64,000 nucleotides of DNA from Pyrobaculum oguniense TE7 (GCA_000247545.1 CP003316.1:2141233-2205232); one strand, 5' to 3'. Shown: positions 1-8,079, counted from the stretch's first letter. Translations and numbers: made by a program. Notes: generated by a model from the letters alone, not told the origin.

Positions 1-598
1 ATATTAAGGAGGTGAGCCTATCCATACGCCTCTGCATTGCGGTTGAGAACTCCACTATGTCCATATCCATGTAGAGGGAAAGCTTGGCTACGATGTCTTC
101 GCCTATCCTCAGCGACGTGTAGAGAGAGTTGAACCGGTACACCAGTTTTTGGGGGGCTAGCTTCTCCACGGCTCTCTTCATCGAGTCTAGAGGCTCCATC
201 CCTATCATCCTGGCGTTGTTCCACGCGGCGATAGCCAAAGTCCTAACGCCAGGGAGCTCCTTGTACCGCGTCATGCGCTCGATGAGGAGGTTGAGGTGCG
301 CCTTTGTGGCAAAGCCCATTTGCACTAGCGCAGTAAAGAACACCATCTCTGTGGAAAGCATCTCGCGTATCGATCCAGCTCGTACAGACACAATCAACTT
401 CGGCATCATAAACACCATAGCGCCGGCGCCCAGGATGAGAGGGGCAAGCGGGAAGCCTAACGCCAGTAGCACGGCTCCTGCGGCTACAACGCCTAGACCC
501 AACGTGGTGAAGAGCCTCGCTGTATTGCGAAACTTCAGCGGATCGAGATCGGTCTTCTCAATTCCCCGCAGTTGCCATTTAGCTATGGCTCCTAACAC
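1..598 (-). CDS. TadC/GspF-like pilus or secretion platform protein (partial)
   Basis: The frame opens with GTG at 598 and leaves the window at its left edge without a stop, so only about 199 N-terminal residues are visible. Residues 25-70 are strongly hydrophobic (one or two membrane segments, e.g. LFTTLGLGVVAAGAVLLAL), followed by a mainly helical cytoplasmic stretch with short basic and small-residue motifs resembling T2SSF domains of archaeal TadC/PilC platform proteins. An A/T-rich TATA-like element (about 616-628) lies some 25 bases upstream, which fits a leaderless GTG start. Such proteins sit in the membrane and anchor assembly ATPases of type IV-like pili; no pilin or ATPase gene is visible here because the cluster would lie outside the window. 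Assignment rests on overall pattern only. Confidence 0.55.
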   Translation of the reverse strand, partial: MLGAIAKWQLRGIEKTDLDPLKFRNTARLFTTLGLGVVAAGAVLLALGFPLAPLILGAGAMVFMMPKLIVSVRAGSIREMLSTEMVFFTALVQMGFATKAHLNLLIERMTRYKELPGVRTLAIAAWNNARMIGMEPLDSMKRAVEKLAPQKLVYRFNSLYTSLRIGEDIVAKLSLYMDMDIVEFSTAMQRRMDRLTSLI

Positions 599-641
599 AT
601 AACGTTGCGATGCTAATGTTAAATATTTTGCTTTGCGCCTC

Positions 642-1172
642 CTATAGAGGACAAGCCATTAGAAAGGCATCTTCGCCATCGCTGTAGTATCCGGGAATTC
701 GCCCAACCACTTTGTAGCCTAGTTTTTCATAAAGGGATATCGCTGGCATATTGGAGACCCGGACTTCGAGATATACCTCCGACGCGCCGTAAAACACTTT
801 CATGGCCTTCATGGCCCTCAACATCATTGCAGTGGCGATGCCAAGCCTCCTCGCGTCGGGGAGCACGCCCACAGAGACGATATGTCCCTTCCTCACAGCC
901 TTCCCCTTCTGGATATTGCTCCAGCCATATTCGACACGAGACATGACATAGCCTACTACTCTGCCGTCTATCTCGGCAACGATGAAGGCTTTGGGGAACT
1001 GCTCCAAGTGCTCAACAAAAAACCAAGTAGGGTAGTTTTCCGGTAGCACTTTCCTATTTATCATGATCACATCGTTGAGATCCTTGGTAGTGGCTTCCCT
1101 GATCACAAATGCGGTCTTGCCGTCTTTACCCATAAGCCTCTGGGGACCCTCTAGTACAATTTCGAGGGTCAT
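642..1172 (-). CDS. GNAT N-acetyltransferase, RimI/Ard1-like
   Basis: A 176-residue GNAT-fold protein. The acetyl-CoA pyrophosphate-binding motif R-R-x-G-x-A is visible as RRLGIATAM, and the C-terminal segment AISLYEKLGYKVVGRIPGYY is typical of the RimI/Naa10 family that acetylates protein N-termini after methionine removal. The length matches archaeal Ard1 homologues, which carry a short N-terminal extension. The ATG start lies two bases downstream of the pyrB stop, so the two genes are probably co-transcribed. Substrate preference cannot be read from sequence; archaeal enzymes of this type acetylate Ser-, Ala- and Met-starting proteins. Confidence 0.85.
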   Translation of the reverse strand: MTLEIVLEGPQRLMGKDGKTAFVIREATTKDLNDVIMINRKVLPENYPTWFFVEHLEQFPKAFIVAEIDGRVVGYVMSRVEYGWSNIQKGKAVRKGHIVSVGVLPDARRLGIATAMMLRAMKAMKVFYGASEVYLEVRVSNMPAISLYEKLGYKVVGRIPGYYSDGEDAFLMACPL

Positions 1173-1174
1173 GG

Positions 1175-2086
1175 TTATGAAAGGATTAGGTATATAAGAG
1201 CCATCCTAAGAGGGACGCCTAACGCGGCTTGTCTGAAGTACTTAGCATGCGGCGTGTTATCTAGTCTGTGGTCAATTTCGTCGACTCGGGGTAGCGGGTG
1301 TAGTATCGCTAGGTGCTTCTTTGCCTTTTTTAGAATTTCTAACGTGACTCGGTAGCTACCCTTTACTCTTTCGTACTCGAGGGGGTCTAAGAACCTCTCC
1401 CTCTGTACTCTGACTACGTACAGCACGTCTAGCTCGTGTATTACCTCCTCTACGTTGGTGTGGAAGCTGAGCTTTAGGCCTCTCGACTTGACGTAGTCCA
1501 GAGTCTCTGCCCTCGGGCGGAGGTATTCCGGAGAGATTAGAAAAGTCCTCACGTCGAAATTCGCGAGAGCCTCCAGGAGGCTGTTTATAGTTCTGGCGTA
1601 GCGTAGATCGCCCATAAGCCCTATGTTTAGGCCGTCTATGTGGCCGAACTCGCGCCATATGGTGTAAAGGTCTAACATGGCCTGCGTGGGATGATTAAAG
1701 GCGCCGTCCCCGCCGTTTATTACGGGGCTCTCCGCCACCTCAGCGGCCAGCTTGGCGGCCCCCTCCAGCTTGTGCCTAATGACGATAATATTCGAATACG
1801 CATCTAGCATCCTTATTGTGTCTGCTAGCGTCTCTCCCTTCTCCACGCTGGTCCCCTCGGCGCCCCAGAAGCCTATTACGTCACCTCCCAGCCTCCTCAT
1901 TGCCGTTTCAAAGCTTAGCCTAGTCCGTGTGGACGGCTCAAAGAAGGCGACGGCCATGATCTTACCCTTTAAGAAATCAACGCGGCTTTTGGCGTATTTC
2001 TCCATGTACTTCGCAGTCTCGAAAAGCTCCTCTAATTCACTTCTGCCGAAGTCGCGCATTGTTATGACATCCCTACCACGCCACAC
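1175..2086 (-). CDS. pyrB: aspartate carbamoyltransferase catalytic subunit
   Basis: This enzyme joins carbamoyl phosphate and aspartate in the second step of pyrimidine synthesis. The carbamoyl-phosphate loop [12 protein letters not shown] lies at residues 49-60, and the second signature [11 protein letters not shown] starts at about residue 132. The length (303 residues) is normal for PyrB. No regulatory subunit pyrI follows; the next gene downstream is an acetyltransferase. The divergent neighbour is pyrF, so two pyrimidine genes flank the 217-base region at 2087-2303. A symmetric TATA-like CTTTAAAG lies near 2108-2115, about 25 bases before the start at 2086. Confidence 0.96.
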   Translation of the reverse strand: MWRGRDVITMRDFGRSELEELFETAKYMEKYAKSRVDFLKGKIMAVAFFEPSTRTRLSFETAMRRLGGDVIGFWGAEGTSVEKGETLADTIRMLDAYSNIIVIRHKLEGAAKLAAEVAESPVINGGDGAFNHPTQAMLDLYTIWREFGHIDGLNIGLMGDLRYARTINSLLEALANFDVRTFLISPEYLRPRAETLDYVKSRGLKLSFHTNVEEVIHELDVLYVVRVQRERFLDPLEYERVKGSYRVTLEILKKAKKHLAILHPLPRVDEIDHRLDNTPHAKYFRQAALGVPLRMALIYLILS

Positions 2087-2139
2087 GTTTGCATATTGAT
2101 CTCACAATCTTTAAAGTTGACTGGTAAGGATAGAGTCTA

Positions 2140-2225
2140 GAGACTGCCCCGGCATGGCTCCTCGGCGTAGGAGGACGGCGCTGTTAGAAGATACAGCGAG
2201 AGCGCAGCTTCCGACACTACAGCGT
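2140..2225 (+). ncRNA. two adjacent hairpins between pyrB and pyrF, possible structured RNA
   Basis: The 217-base space between the divergent pyrB and pyrF genes has no good reading frame, but it holds two tight hairpins: CTCCT/AGGAG around a six-base loop (about 2168-2183) and CGCTGT/ACAGCG around an eight-base loop (about 2189-2208). There is no box C/D motif. A structured small RNA or leader is possible; the strand is not determined. Evidence is limited to base pairing seen by eye. Confidence 0.2.
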
Positions 2226-2303
2226 CGACAACAGGTAAGCGAAGGCGTATAAGAAAGCGTTGTGTTGAAGATCGTATAAATACTTCACTTTACCGCACAA
2301 GGC

Positions 2304-2903
2304 GTGTTGCCAGTCATAGCGGCTCTTGACGTTGGTGTGCTGAAGGCCCTGGATCTGGTAAAGTTACTGAAAGACAAAGTAGCGGGGTTTAAGGTGGGCT
2401 GGGATCTTGTCTTTGAGGGAGGTATATCCATAATAAGTGAGATCTCGAGATATGGCAACGTCATTGTAGACCTAAAGCTGGCGGATATACCGTATATAGT
2501 AAATAGAGTCATAGATAAGGTAGTCGAGAAGGGGGCGTGTTGCGCCATACTCCACGGCTTTCTTTACCCTTCCTTGCCGAAAGGAGACAGGTTATACGTC
2601 CTTGCTAAGATGACCGCTCCAACTCTTTACGACGAGGTTTGGGAAAGGCTAGTGGAGCAGGTTAGGGATGTTAGGGGATTTGTGTTGCCAGGCAATAAGC
2701 CCGAGGTGGTGGCATATGTCAGGAAAAAAGTGGGGTGTAGCTACAGGATCATTACGCCTGGGATAGGCGCCCAAGGAGGACGCCCTGGAGAGGCCCTTAG
2801 GGCAGGTGCAGATTTCGAAATCGTTGGGAGGTATATACTAGAAAAGCCGGATAGGGTGACTGAGTGGGCCGGCCTCAGTTCCCGTTGCTTTAATACACCT
2901 TAA
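2304..2903 (+). CDS. pyrF: orotidine 5'-phosphate decarboxylase
   Basis: Catalyses the last step of UMP synthesis. The catalytic DxKxxD signature is present as DLKLADI (residues 56-62), and an N-terminal ALDVG strand supplies the first active-site aspartate. At 199 residues it is the short archaeal form. The GTG start at 2304 is supported by a TATA box (GTATAAATA, about 2274-2282) some 25 bases upstream, which implies a leaderless message. The stop overlaps the stop of the convergent DUF763 gene by four bases. It is divergent from pyrB. Confidence 0.93.
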   Translation: MLPVIAALDVGVLKALDLVKLLKDKVAGFKVGWDLVFEGGISIISEISRYGNVIVDLKLADIPYIVNRVIDKVVEKGACCAILHGFLYPSLPKGDRLYVLAKMTAPTLYDEVWERLVEQVRDVRGFVLPGNKPEVVAYVRKKVGCSYRIITPGIGAQGGRPGEALRAGADFEIVGRYILEKPDRVTEWAGLSSRCFNTP

Positions 2904-4015
2904 AGCGTCGGCTTTTTCTTGTCTTGGGGGTATCTCCACGCCTCGGCCTTCTTGGCTAGGTGAGAAAGATAGCGGTAGAGGCCTGGATCGCTCCTTGCCT
3001 TGTCCACCACGGCGTCGAGTATAGCTATGAGCTCGTCGTATGTCCTTCTATCGACGGGGTAGGGTACGCCGTCCTTTCCGCCTACTGCGAAGGCGAATTT
3101 GAATGGGTCCGTTGCCGGGTCGTTCCAGTCGGCGGGAGTCTTAAATACAAGCTCCGCCACCAGCGAAAGGGCCCGGAGGGTTTTAGGTCCCACGCGGTAT
3201 TGCAGAAGAAGCTCCTTGAAGTCGGTTACCGACTTGGGCGGGGGCAAATTCTTCACAACTGTCCTTACTTCTATGTCGATTTTCGTATAGGGGTGGTATC
3301 TTGGCACGTCGAAGAGAGTCGCTTGTCCGCGTAGAAGCGCGAGGTATTTCGCCACCTTCGTTGCCCCCTCGTTTACGAGTTCTAGGATGACGGACCTATT
3401 CTCTCTGCTCTTTGCCGACGCCAAGTTGAGCACTCTATTGCGCTTTACTCCCACCACGCCGGTGTGGGGGCTGTCAAAGTAGTTTTCAGTAGCGAGCCAG
3501 TGGTACCGACGAGCCATCCTAACTTCTGGATTTAAGCCTTGTTGTACCACCGCCCACCTGCCGGTGGAGGAGACGAAGAAGGCGTGGTGGTACAAGTCGT
3601 AGCCGTCTTGCACCAGTACGTTGTCCACTTTCGCCACTAGCCTAGAAGTGGCGATTAGCCTCTCGGCGTCTAGATTAAATTGCCGGGATATCTCCGCCAG
3701 TTCGTTCGGCGCGTTTAAGGCCTGCCTTCCCTTGCCCCCCGCCACTCTAACCGGGATCTCGGACTTGGACAACGCCTCCTTAACAACGGCAGTAGTGACG
3801 GTAGTACTGCCGGAGCTGTCCCAATCCATCCCGATGAGATTATTAAACGCTTGGAAAAATACAGGATGGGCAAACCTCTCCACAATGCCGTCTGGGCCGT
3901 ATATATCGTGCATAATGGTTAATACAAGCGATGCCAGCTTCTTCATCCTGGAAAGCAACCAGTACGGCACTGTACCGTCGTGAAGAGGCAAATCCGCCGT
4001 TCCGGCAAGTCTCAC
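2900..4015 (-). CDS. DUF763 family protein
   Basis: A 371-residue protein beginning VRLAGTADLPLHDGTVPYWL, the conserved opening of DUF763 proteins. The C-terminal half carries the family's region around VGPKTLRALSLVAELVF, which looks like a helix-hairpin-helix, followed by FAFAVGGKDGVPYPVDR. The frame stays open upstream to 4489, but the extra residues are low-complexity antisense to the next gene; the GTG at 4015 fits both the family start and a TATA box (about 4033-4044) 24 bases upstream. The function of DUF763 is unknown to me; a nucleic-acid role is a guess from the HhH-like segment. Confidence 0.85.
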   Translation of the reverse strand: MRLAGTADLPLHDGTVPYWLLSRMKKLASLVLTIMHDIYGPDGIVERFAHPVFFQAFNNLIGMDWDSSGSTTVTTAVVKEALSKSEIPVRVAGGKGRQALNAPNELAEISRQFNLDAERLIATSRLVAKVDNVLVQDGYDLYHHAFFVSSTGRWAVVQQGLNPEVRMARRYHWLATENYFDSPHTGVVGVKRNRVLNLASAKSRENRSVILELVNEGATKVAKYLALLRGQATLFDVPRYHPYTKIDIEVRTVVKNLPPPKSVTDFKELLLQYRVGPKTLRALSLVAELVFKTPADWNDPATDPFKFAFAVGGKDGVPYPVDRRTYDELIAILDAVVDKARSDPGLYRYLSHLAKKAEAWRYPQDKKKPTL

Positions 4016-4032
4016 GTTTAGTCCTAAGTATT

Positions 4033-4044
4033 GGTATAAATACC
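4033..4044 (-). promoter_or_regulatory. TATA box for the DUF763 gene
   Basis: On the minus strand the sequence TATTTATACCAA is centred about 24 bases upstream of the GTG at 4015. The spacing decides the start codon over the longer open frame that extends into the divergent phosphomutase gene. Confidence 0.6.
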
Positions 4045-4132
4045 CGTCGCGGTAGTGAAACGCCGGATGTGTCAATGTAGAAGCTCTGTTGTGCGCACCT
4101 AAAATATATAACTTCGCGGCTAGTTCCGGCAC

Positions 4133-5419
4133 ATGTCGGTTTTTAAGGCCTATGATATAAGAGGGGTGGTAGACCGCGAGTTGACAATGGAGCTTGTGGA
4201 AAAAATCGGCTACGCGATTTCCAAGTTCTTCGGCGGAGGCGACATCATAGTAGGAATGGACGTGAGGACGCACTCTTTTAGAATTGCGGAGGCTCTTGCC
4301 CGGGGTCTCCTCTCCGGAGGCGACGTCATTTTCATCGGAACCTCTACGACGCCGGTGACGCACTATGCGTCGTACGTGTTGCAGAGACCTGCCGTGATGA
4401 TCACAGCCTCGCACAACCCGCCTGAGTACAACGGTATGAAGATCATGAAGAGCGGAGGCCTCGACTTGGAGAGCCAAGAAATTCAGCAACTTGCAACTAT
4501 GCTAGAGGGGCCACCTGCGGAGAAGCGCGGCGTAGTGCGGGTTGCTGACGCGCTGTCCCGCTACATGGACTACATGTCGGGCAGATTCGGGGAGCTCGGT
4601 CTCTCAGCCGGCTTCGACCCGGCTAATGCGGCAGGCGTGGTGCTAAAGCCTTTGCTTAAGAAGGTGTTTCAAAAGGTGGTGGCAATAAACGACGTGCCGG
4701 ACGGCCGCTTCCCAGCGCACCTCCCCGACCCGGAGAAGGCGGAGAATCTACAACAGCTCCGCGCCTTGGTTAAGGAGAACAACCTAGACGTAGGCATAGC
4801 TCTTGACGGGGATTGCGATAGAGTCGGCTTAGTCACAGCTAGGGGGGAGATCTTCAGACCCGAGAAGATTGTATACGCGTTGCTAAATTATCTAGCCAAG
4901 CCAGGCGACGTCGTAGTCCTAGACGTGACAATGCCCCTTTACCTAGAAAAAGTAGCCGAAGAGAGGGGGGTAAAGGTGGTTAGACAGAGAGTTGGCCACA
5001 GCTTCCAGAAGCCAACTGCTGTCAAATACAACGCGCTCTTCTGGGCGGAGTACAGCGGCCACATAGGCTTTAGGGAGCACAACTACTTCGACGACGGTAT
5101 CTACGCGGCGTTGAAGTTGCTCGCTACGTTGGGCGACGCCGGCGTTACCATGGATGAGGTATTAGAGAAAGCGCCGAAGGTGTACGAAGAGCGTGTAGAC
5201 ATTAGAGCAACCGATCCTAGAAGGGCTGTGGAGGAGGCCAAAAAGCGGGCGGCTAACTTAGAGTTCCACGAGCTGGACGGTCTAGACATACGCACTAAGG
5301 ACGGAAGAGTCTTAATTAGGCCGAGCAATACCGAGCCCGTTATCCGCGTGAAAATTGAAAGCATCACAAAAGACGGGTTTGACAGACTTAAGTCGCTAGT
5401 GGCTCAGCTACTGCCATAG
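4133..5419 (+). CDS. phosphomannomutase/phosphoglucomutase
   Basis: An alpha-D-phosphohexomutase of 428 residues that interconverts hexose 1- and 6-phosphates in sugar-nucleotide synthesis. The phosphoserine loop TASHNPPEYNGMK has its serine at residue 93, the metal-binding loop DGDCDRVG is near residue 225, and the C-terminal phosphate loop RPSNTEPVIRVKIE is intact. The N-terminal FKAYDIRG is the family opening. The ATG lies about 26 bases after a TATA box (about 4099-4110). The last 16 bases overlap the convergent oxidoreductase gene. Substrate choice between mannose and glucose phosphates is unresolved. Confidence 0.92.
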   Translation: MSVFKAYDIRGVVDRELTMELVEKIGYAISKFFGGGDIIVGMDVRTHSFRIAEALARGLLSGGDVIFIGTSTTPVTHYASYVLQRPAVMITASHNPPEYNGMKIMKSGGLDLESQEIQQLATMLEGPPAEKRGVVRVADALSRYMDYMSGRFGELGLSAGFDPANAAGVVLKPLLKKVFQKVVAINDVPDGRFPAHLPDPEKAENLQQLRALVKENNLDVGIALDGDCDRVGLVTARGEIFRPEKIVYALLNYLAKPGDVVVLDVTMPLYLEKVAEERGVKVVRQRVGHSFQKPTAVKYNALFWAEYSGHIGFREHNYFDDGIYAALKLLATLGDAGVTMDEVLEKAPKVYEERVDIRATDPRRAVEEAKKRAANLEFHELDGLDIRTKDGRVLIRPSNTEPVIRVKIESITKDGFDRLKSLVAQLLP

Positions 5420-6807
5420 AGCATTTGCGGTTTGCCATAAAGGAAGTATGAGGGTTTTTGCGCAAGCAAGGCCCCCAGTATTATAGATGCATACGTAAGA
5501 CACACGCTCTCTGCGCATACGCTTTCGCCGAACGAGAGCTTGGGCAATCTTAATTGCCTGAGGACGTCCGTCTCCTCGTGCGTGATCTTCACCTTAAGCT
5601 TCTTAAGTTTGTTCATCTGCTCTATTTCCTTTAACACTCTCTCGGCCGGCGTGCCGTCGCAAGGGCACAGCACTATGTCGCCGGCTTCCTCAATCTGGGG
5701 CCAAAATGATGCCCAGTGGGGGACATCAATGACGTTAGGCTCCACATAGCGCCCCGTGCCGTCGGTGCCGCGCTCAAGCCTGTTGCCCAGGTTGTAAAGC
5801 CAGTTTGCTTCTACTGTGAACGTGACCAAGAGCTTGTCAAGTGCGTCTTTTGCCTTGTCCATAGACTCTACACCGTCTTTCGCGGCTATGTACGTTGCCA
5901 GTACTTTGGCTTGTTCTGCTATATGGCTTTCCCTAAGCGCTCCGTAGAGGTGGCCGGTTGCGTACACATTGCTCCCGCCCACTGCTCTCCCTCCATCGTC
6001 TACTATTAACAACTCGCCGTAGTTATTACGCCTCGGTATGAGCGAGCCCAGCTCGAAGGTGTAGTATATCTTATATCCAAGCTTGAGCGGTACGTAGGGA
6101 TTCACAATCCTCACGGCGGAAACTATGAGGTCAACTCTCTCCTTTCTGCTCTCTGGCTCTTTTTTGCCGGTTATTATGTCATATATCAACACGCCTTTTT
6201 CATATCTCTTTACAATTACAGAGGGTATTATTGGAAAGTCAATCTTTGACTTTACTTTCTCGTAATACTTTACGTCTCTTAAGTATGCCGAGTTGTCCAA
6301 GACAACTACTTCATTACCCCGATTTCTCAACGCAAGGGCTGTGCGTAGCCCCCACTCAGTAGTACCCCAGACCACAATTTTTAAACCAGTTGGGGTAGCT
6401 GAGAGAACCTCTTCTGCGGTTTTTTGGGGTGCTTTAAGTCCGCCGGGAAATGTAATCGGCACGTCGGTGCCGCCTGTGGCGAGGATAAGGTGTCTATAAC
6501 ACACACGATACCTCACCCCTCCCTGATACAAGTATACTCCATCAAAGAACCCCTGGGATACGTCTAGGTTTTTTGCTTTTGCTATTACTCCGTCTATATC
6601 TATATCGGAATACCTAGGGGCGTCTCCAAGGATGTGGTGCCCCCCCAAGTTCCCCGTGTATACTACCTTGGGATTGTAGCCGTACTTCTTAAGCTCAGAG
6701 GCGACTATAAGCCCCCCTAGGCCGCCTCCGACTACTAAGACGTCAACCTCTAGCTCCTCCTCTCTAGTGGCCTCCGGCTTGCAGTGAATGGCCGATGTAC
6801 AGCTCAC
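5404..6807 (-). CDS. FAD-dependent oxidoreductase with BFD-like cysteine domain
   Basis: A 467-residue flavoprotein. An N-terminal Rossmann dinucleotide motif VLVVGGGLGGLIVASEL (residues 24-40) binds FAD, and a second nucleotide-binding segment near KIVVWGTTEWGLRTAL resembles the NAD(P) domain of pyridine nucleotide-disulfide reductases. The last 90 residues contain two cysteine pairs, CPC and CAESVC, placed as in the BFD-like [2Fe-2S] domains of proline dehydrogenase, HcnB and sarcosine oxidase alpha subunits. The usual redox disulfide CxxxxC is absent near the N-terminus. The GTG start lies about 22-25 bases after a TATA box (about 6822-6836). Physiological substrate unknown; no partner subunit adjoins it. 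Confidence 0.72.
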   Translation of the reverse strand: MSCTSAIHCKPEATREEELEVDVLVVGGGLGGLIVASELKKYGYNPKVVYTGNLGGHHILGDAPRYSDIDIDGVIAKAKNLDVSQGFFDGVYLYQGGVRYRVCYRHLILATGGTDVPITFPGGLKAPQKTAEEVLSATPTGLKIVVWGTTEWGLRTALALRNRGNEVVVLDNSAYLRDVKYYEKVKSKIDFPIIPSVIVKRYEKGVLIYDIITGKKEPESRKERVDLIVSAVRIVNPYVPLKLGYKIYYTFELGSLIPRRNNYGELLIVDDGGRAVGGSNVYATGHLYGALRESHIAEQAKVLATYIAAKDGVESMDKAKDALDKLLVTFTVEANWLYNLGNRLERGTDGTGRYVEPNVIDVPHWASFWPQIEEAGDIVLCPCDGTPAERVLKEIEQMNKLKKLKVKITHEETDVLRQLRLPKLSFGESVCAESVCLTYASIILGALLAQKPSYFLYGKPQMLYGSS

Positions 6808-6846
6808 GGCGGTCCTTTGATAAAACTATAAAAATTGTAGCGCTGA

Positions 6847-6898
6847 GATCAGCGCTTTGGACCTGCATCACCATATCAACGTTTACATCTCATCACAT
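6847..6898 (-). ncRNA. box C/D guide sRNA
   Basis: Reading the minus strand: C box GTGATGA (6896-6890), 10-base guide GATGTAAACG, D' TTGA (6879-6876), spacer TATG, C' GTGATGC (6871-6865), 12-base guide AGGTCCAAAGCG (6864-6853), D box CTGA (6852-6849). This is the archaeal dual C/D architecture that directs fibrillarin-dependent 2'-O-methylation. A TATA element (TTTATAT read on the plus strand, 6918-6924) is centred about 24 bases upstream, so the gene seems to have its own promoter. It occupies most of the space between two divergent protein genes. Targets were not identified. Confidence 0.85.
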
Positions 6899-6924
6899 TA
6901 AAATAAAAATCGCATTCTTTATAT

Positions 6925-7482
6925 GTGCTAAGCGAGCTCGGTGCGCTGGTGAGGAGATTCCTTGATGGCGATAGGTCAGTGGCAGACCGCCTGGCGGAGG
7001 TGGGTTTTATAGAGAGAGGAGAGCCACTTACTAGGAGCTATATACTCTACAAGGCTTTGAAGAGCGGGATCAACGTATCTAGCTATTTAAGAAGGCTGGA
7101 ATGGAGAGAGTTCGAGGAGTTCATCAGATATGTCTTCTCCGAATTTGGCTACAACGTAGTTGCCAATATTAGACTAGAATGTGGCAGAGGTGCCGAGTTC
7201 GATATAGTTGCGTGGAGTAGGGACGTGGCCTTCGTGGTAGAGGCAAAGAAGTGGAGGGCCGGCGGAGGCAGGTGGGATGAAATCGCGCGTATTCACTTAC
7301 AGAAGGTGACGATGTGTCTTCACAAGCTTCTTGCATTTTCACCTTCGGTTGTGCCTCTGGTTGTCACTTCCACGGACACCAGTTTTATTTCTAGAGGAGT
7401 ACCGGTTGTACCTGCTTGGAAAATAGGGAACTTTCTCGCCTCTTTTGATCACTTCAAGGATCAGATAACTATACTTAGATAG
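6925..7482 (+). CDS. predicted PD-(D/E)XK nuclease
   Basis: A 185-residue protein. The central part carries a restriction-endonuclease-like active site: an acidic helix EFEEFIRYVFSEFGYNV, then EFDIVAW and VVEAKKW, giving the D-(x)n-E-x-K signature of Mrr/Hjc-like nucleases. A short helical N-terminal region precedes it (residues 1-55). GTG at 6925 follows a TATA-like AAAATAAAAAT by about 20-25 bases. The 3' third overlaps the small antisense zinc protein gene (7339-7587). No methylase or partner is nearby, so it is probably a stand-alone DNA repair or defence nuclease rather than part of a restriction system. Confidence 0.65.
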   Translation: MLSELGALVRRFLDGDRSVADRLAEVGFIERGEPLTRSYILYKALKSGINVSSYLRRLEWREFEEFIRYVFSEFGYNVVANIRLECGRGAEFDIVAWSRDVAFVVEAKKWRAGGGRWDEIARIHLQKVTMCLHKLLAFSPSVVPLVVTSTDTSFISRGVPVVPAWKIGNFLASFDHFKDQITILR

Positions 7483-7587
7483 ACACTCATCGCAAGCGTA
7501 TACATATAGGTCAAGTGACAGCTCAGTCCTTATCCTAGCTATATTGTAAGAATCGAGAGGCCTTGTGCAGAAGAAACAGTAGATCAC
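7339..7587 (-). CDS. small CxxC zinc-binding protein
   Basis: An 82-residue frame beginning MIYCFFCTRPLDSYNIA, with a second pair CDEC about 30 residues later, so one Cys4 zinc knuckle is likely. Its ATG overlaps the stop of the upstream membrane protein gene (ATGA), suggesting translational coupling. The last 48 codons run antisense to the 3' end of the nuclease gene, where the sequence turns basic and low in order, so the tail may be less constrained. Function unknown. Confidence 0.5.
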   Translation of the reverse strand: MIYCFFCTRPLDSYNIARIRTELSLDLYVYACDECLSKYSYLILEVIKRGEKVPYFPSRYNRYSSRNKTGVRGSDNQRHNRR

Positions 7588-8057
7588 TCCCCTTTTTCTG
7601 TTTTCTCTTCAGTAGCGGAAAGATCTGCGATCACCCTGGCCCTCTTCTTCGGCATAAGTAAGCTTTCAGCCACCGCTACGAATAGTGCCAGCCCGAAGGC
7701 GGGTAGGGATAACGCCTTTGCGTAGTTGCTTAGCACAATAGCCACATCTTTCACTCCTATTAAGTATACATAGGGAAGGGGCAACGCGTAAAGGGCCGAG
7801 AGTAATGCCAAGATCTTTGGGAGATTGTCCACCCTCGTCTTGGAGACGACCTCTATATAAAATGCTATTAGAAGAAGGGCCGAGCCTATGACTATATACA
7901 CTACTAGAGGAATGTTTACAAATTTATCAACAGCCTCGCCTGTGACAATGGTATAATTTTTCACATTTACCGTAACTGTGGCGTAGATGGGGGTCGCCAC
8001 TGGCCCTACCAACACCGTGAGCGCCAGCAAAATAATAGCGACAATGGTCAGGAACAC
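7584..8057 (-). CDS. four-helix membrane protein of unknown function
   Basis: A 157-residue protein with four hydrophobic segments: residues 2-22, about 50-68, about 82-100 and about 120-138, ending in a charged cytoplasmic tail rich in Lys and Glu. The loop after the first helix (ATPIYATVTVNVKNYTIVTG) is polar and probably external. The GTG start at 8057 lies inside a perfect palindrome (8053-8078) and about 25 bases after a TATA sequence that is also the stop region of the upstream GTPase gene. I do not recognise the family. Confidence 0.7.
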   Translation of the reverse strand: MFLTIVAIILLALTVLVGPVATPIYATVTVNVKNYTIVTGEAVDKFVNIPLVVYIVIGSALLLIAFYIEVVSKTRVDNLPKILALLSALYALPLPYVYLIGVKDVAIVLSNYAKALSLPAFGLALFVAVAESLLMPKKRARVIADLSATEEKTEKGE

Positions 8058-8078
8058 GGCTAGATCAGTAGCCGTGTT
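8053..8078. promoter_or_regulatory. perfect 10-bp palindrome over start site, likely operator
   Basis: AACACGGCTA (8053-8062) and TAGCCGTGTT (8069-8078) are exact reverse complements around a six-base centre GATCAG. The element lies between the minus-strand TATA (8078-8088) and the GTG at 8057, spanning the expected transcription start of the membrane-protein gene. This is the classical place for an archaeal repressor site. Alternatively the RNA hairpin could separate the GTPase message from the next gene; on the plus strand it is followed by a short T run. Confidence 0.55.
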
Positions 8079-8079
8079 T

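Noticed and set aside
4016-4489. N-terminal extension of the DUF763 frame to 4489
   Set aside because: The extra 158 residues are antisense to the phosphohexomutase, rich in His/Arg, and upstream of a TATA box fitting GTG 4015.
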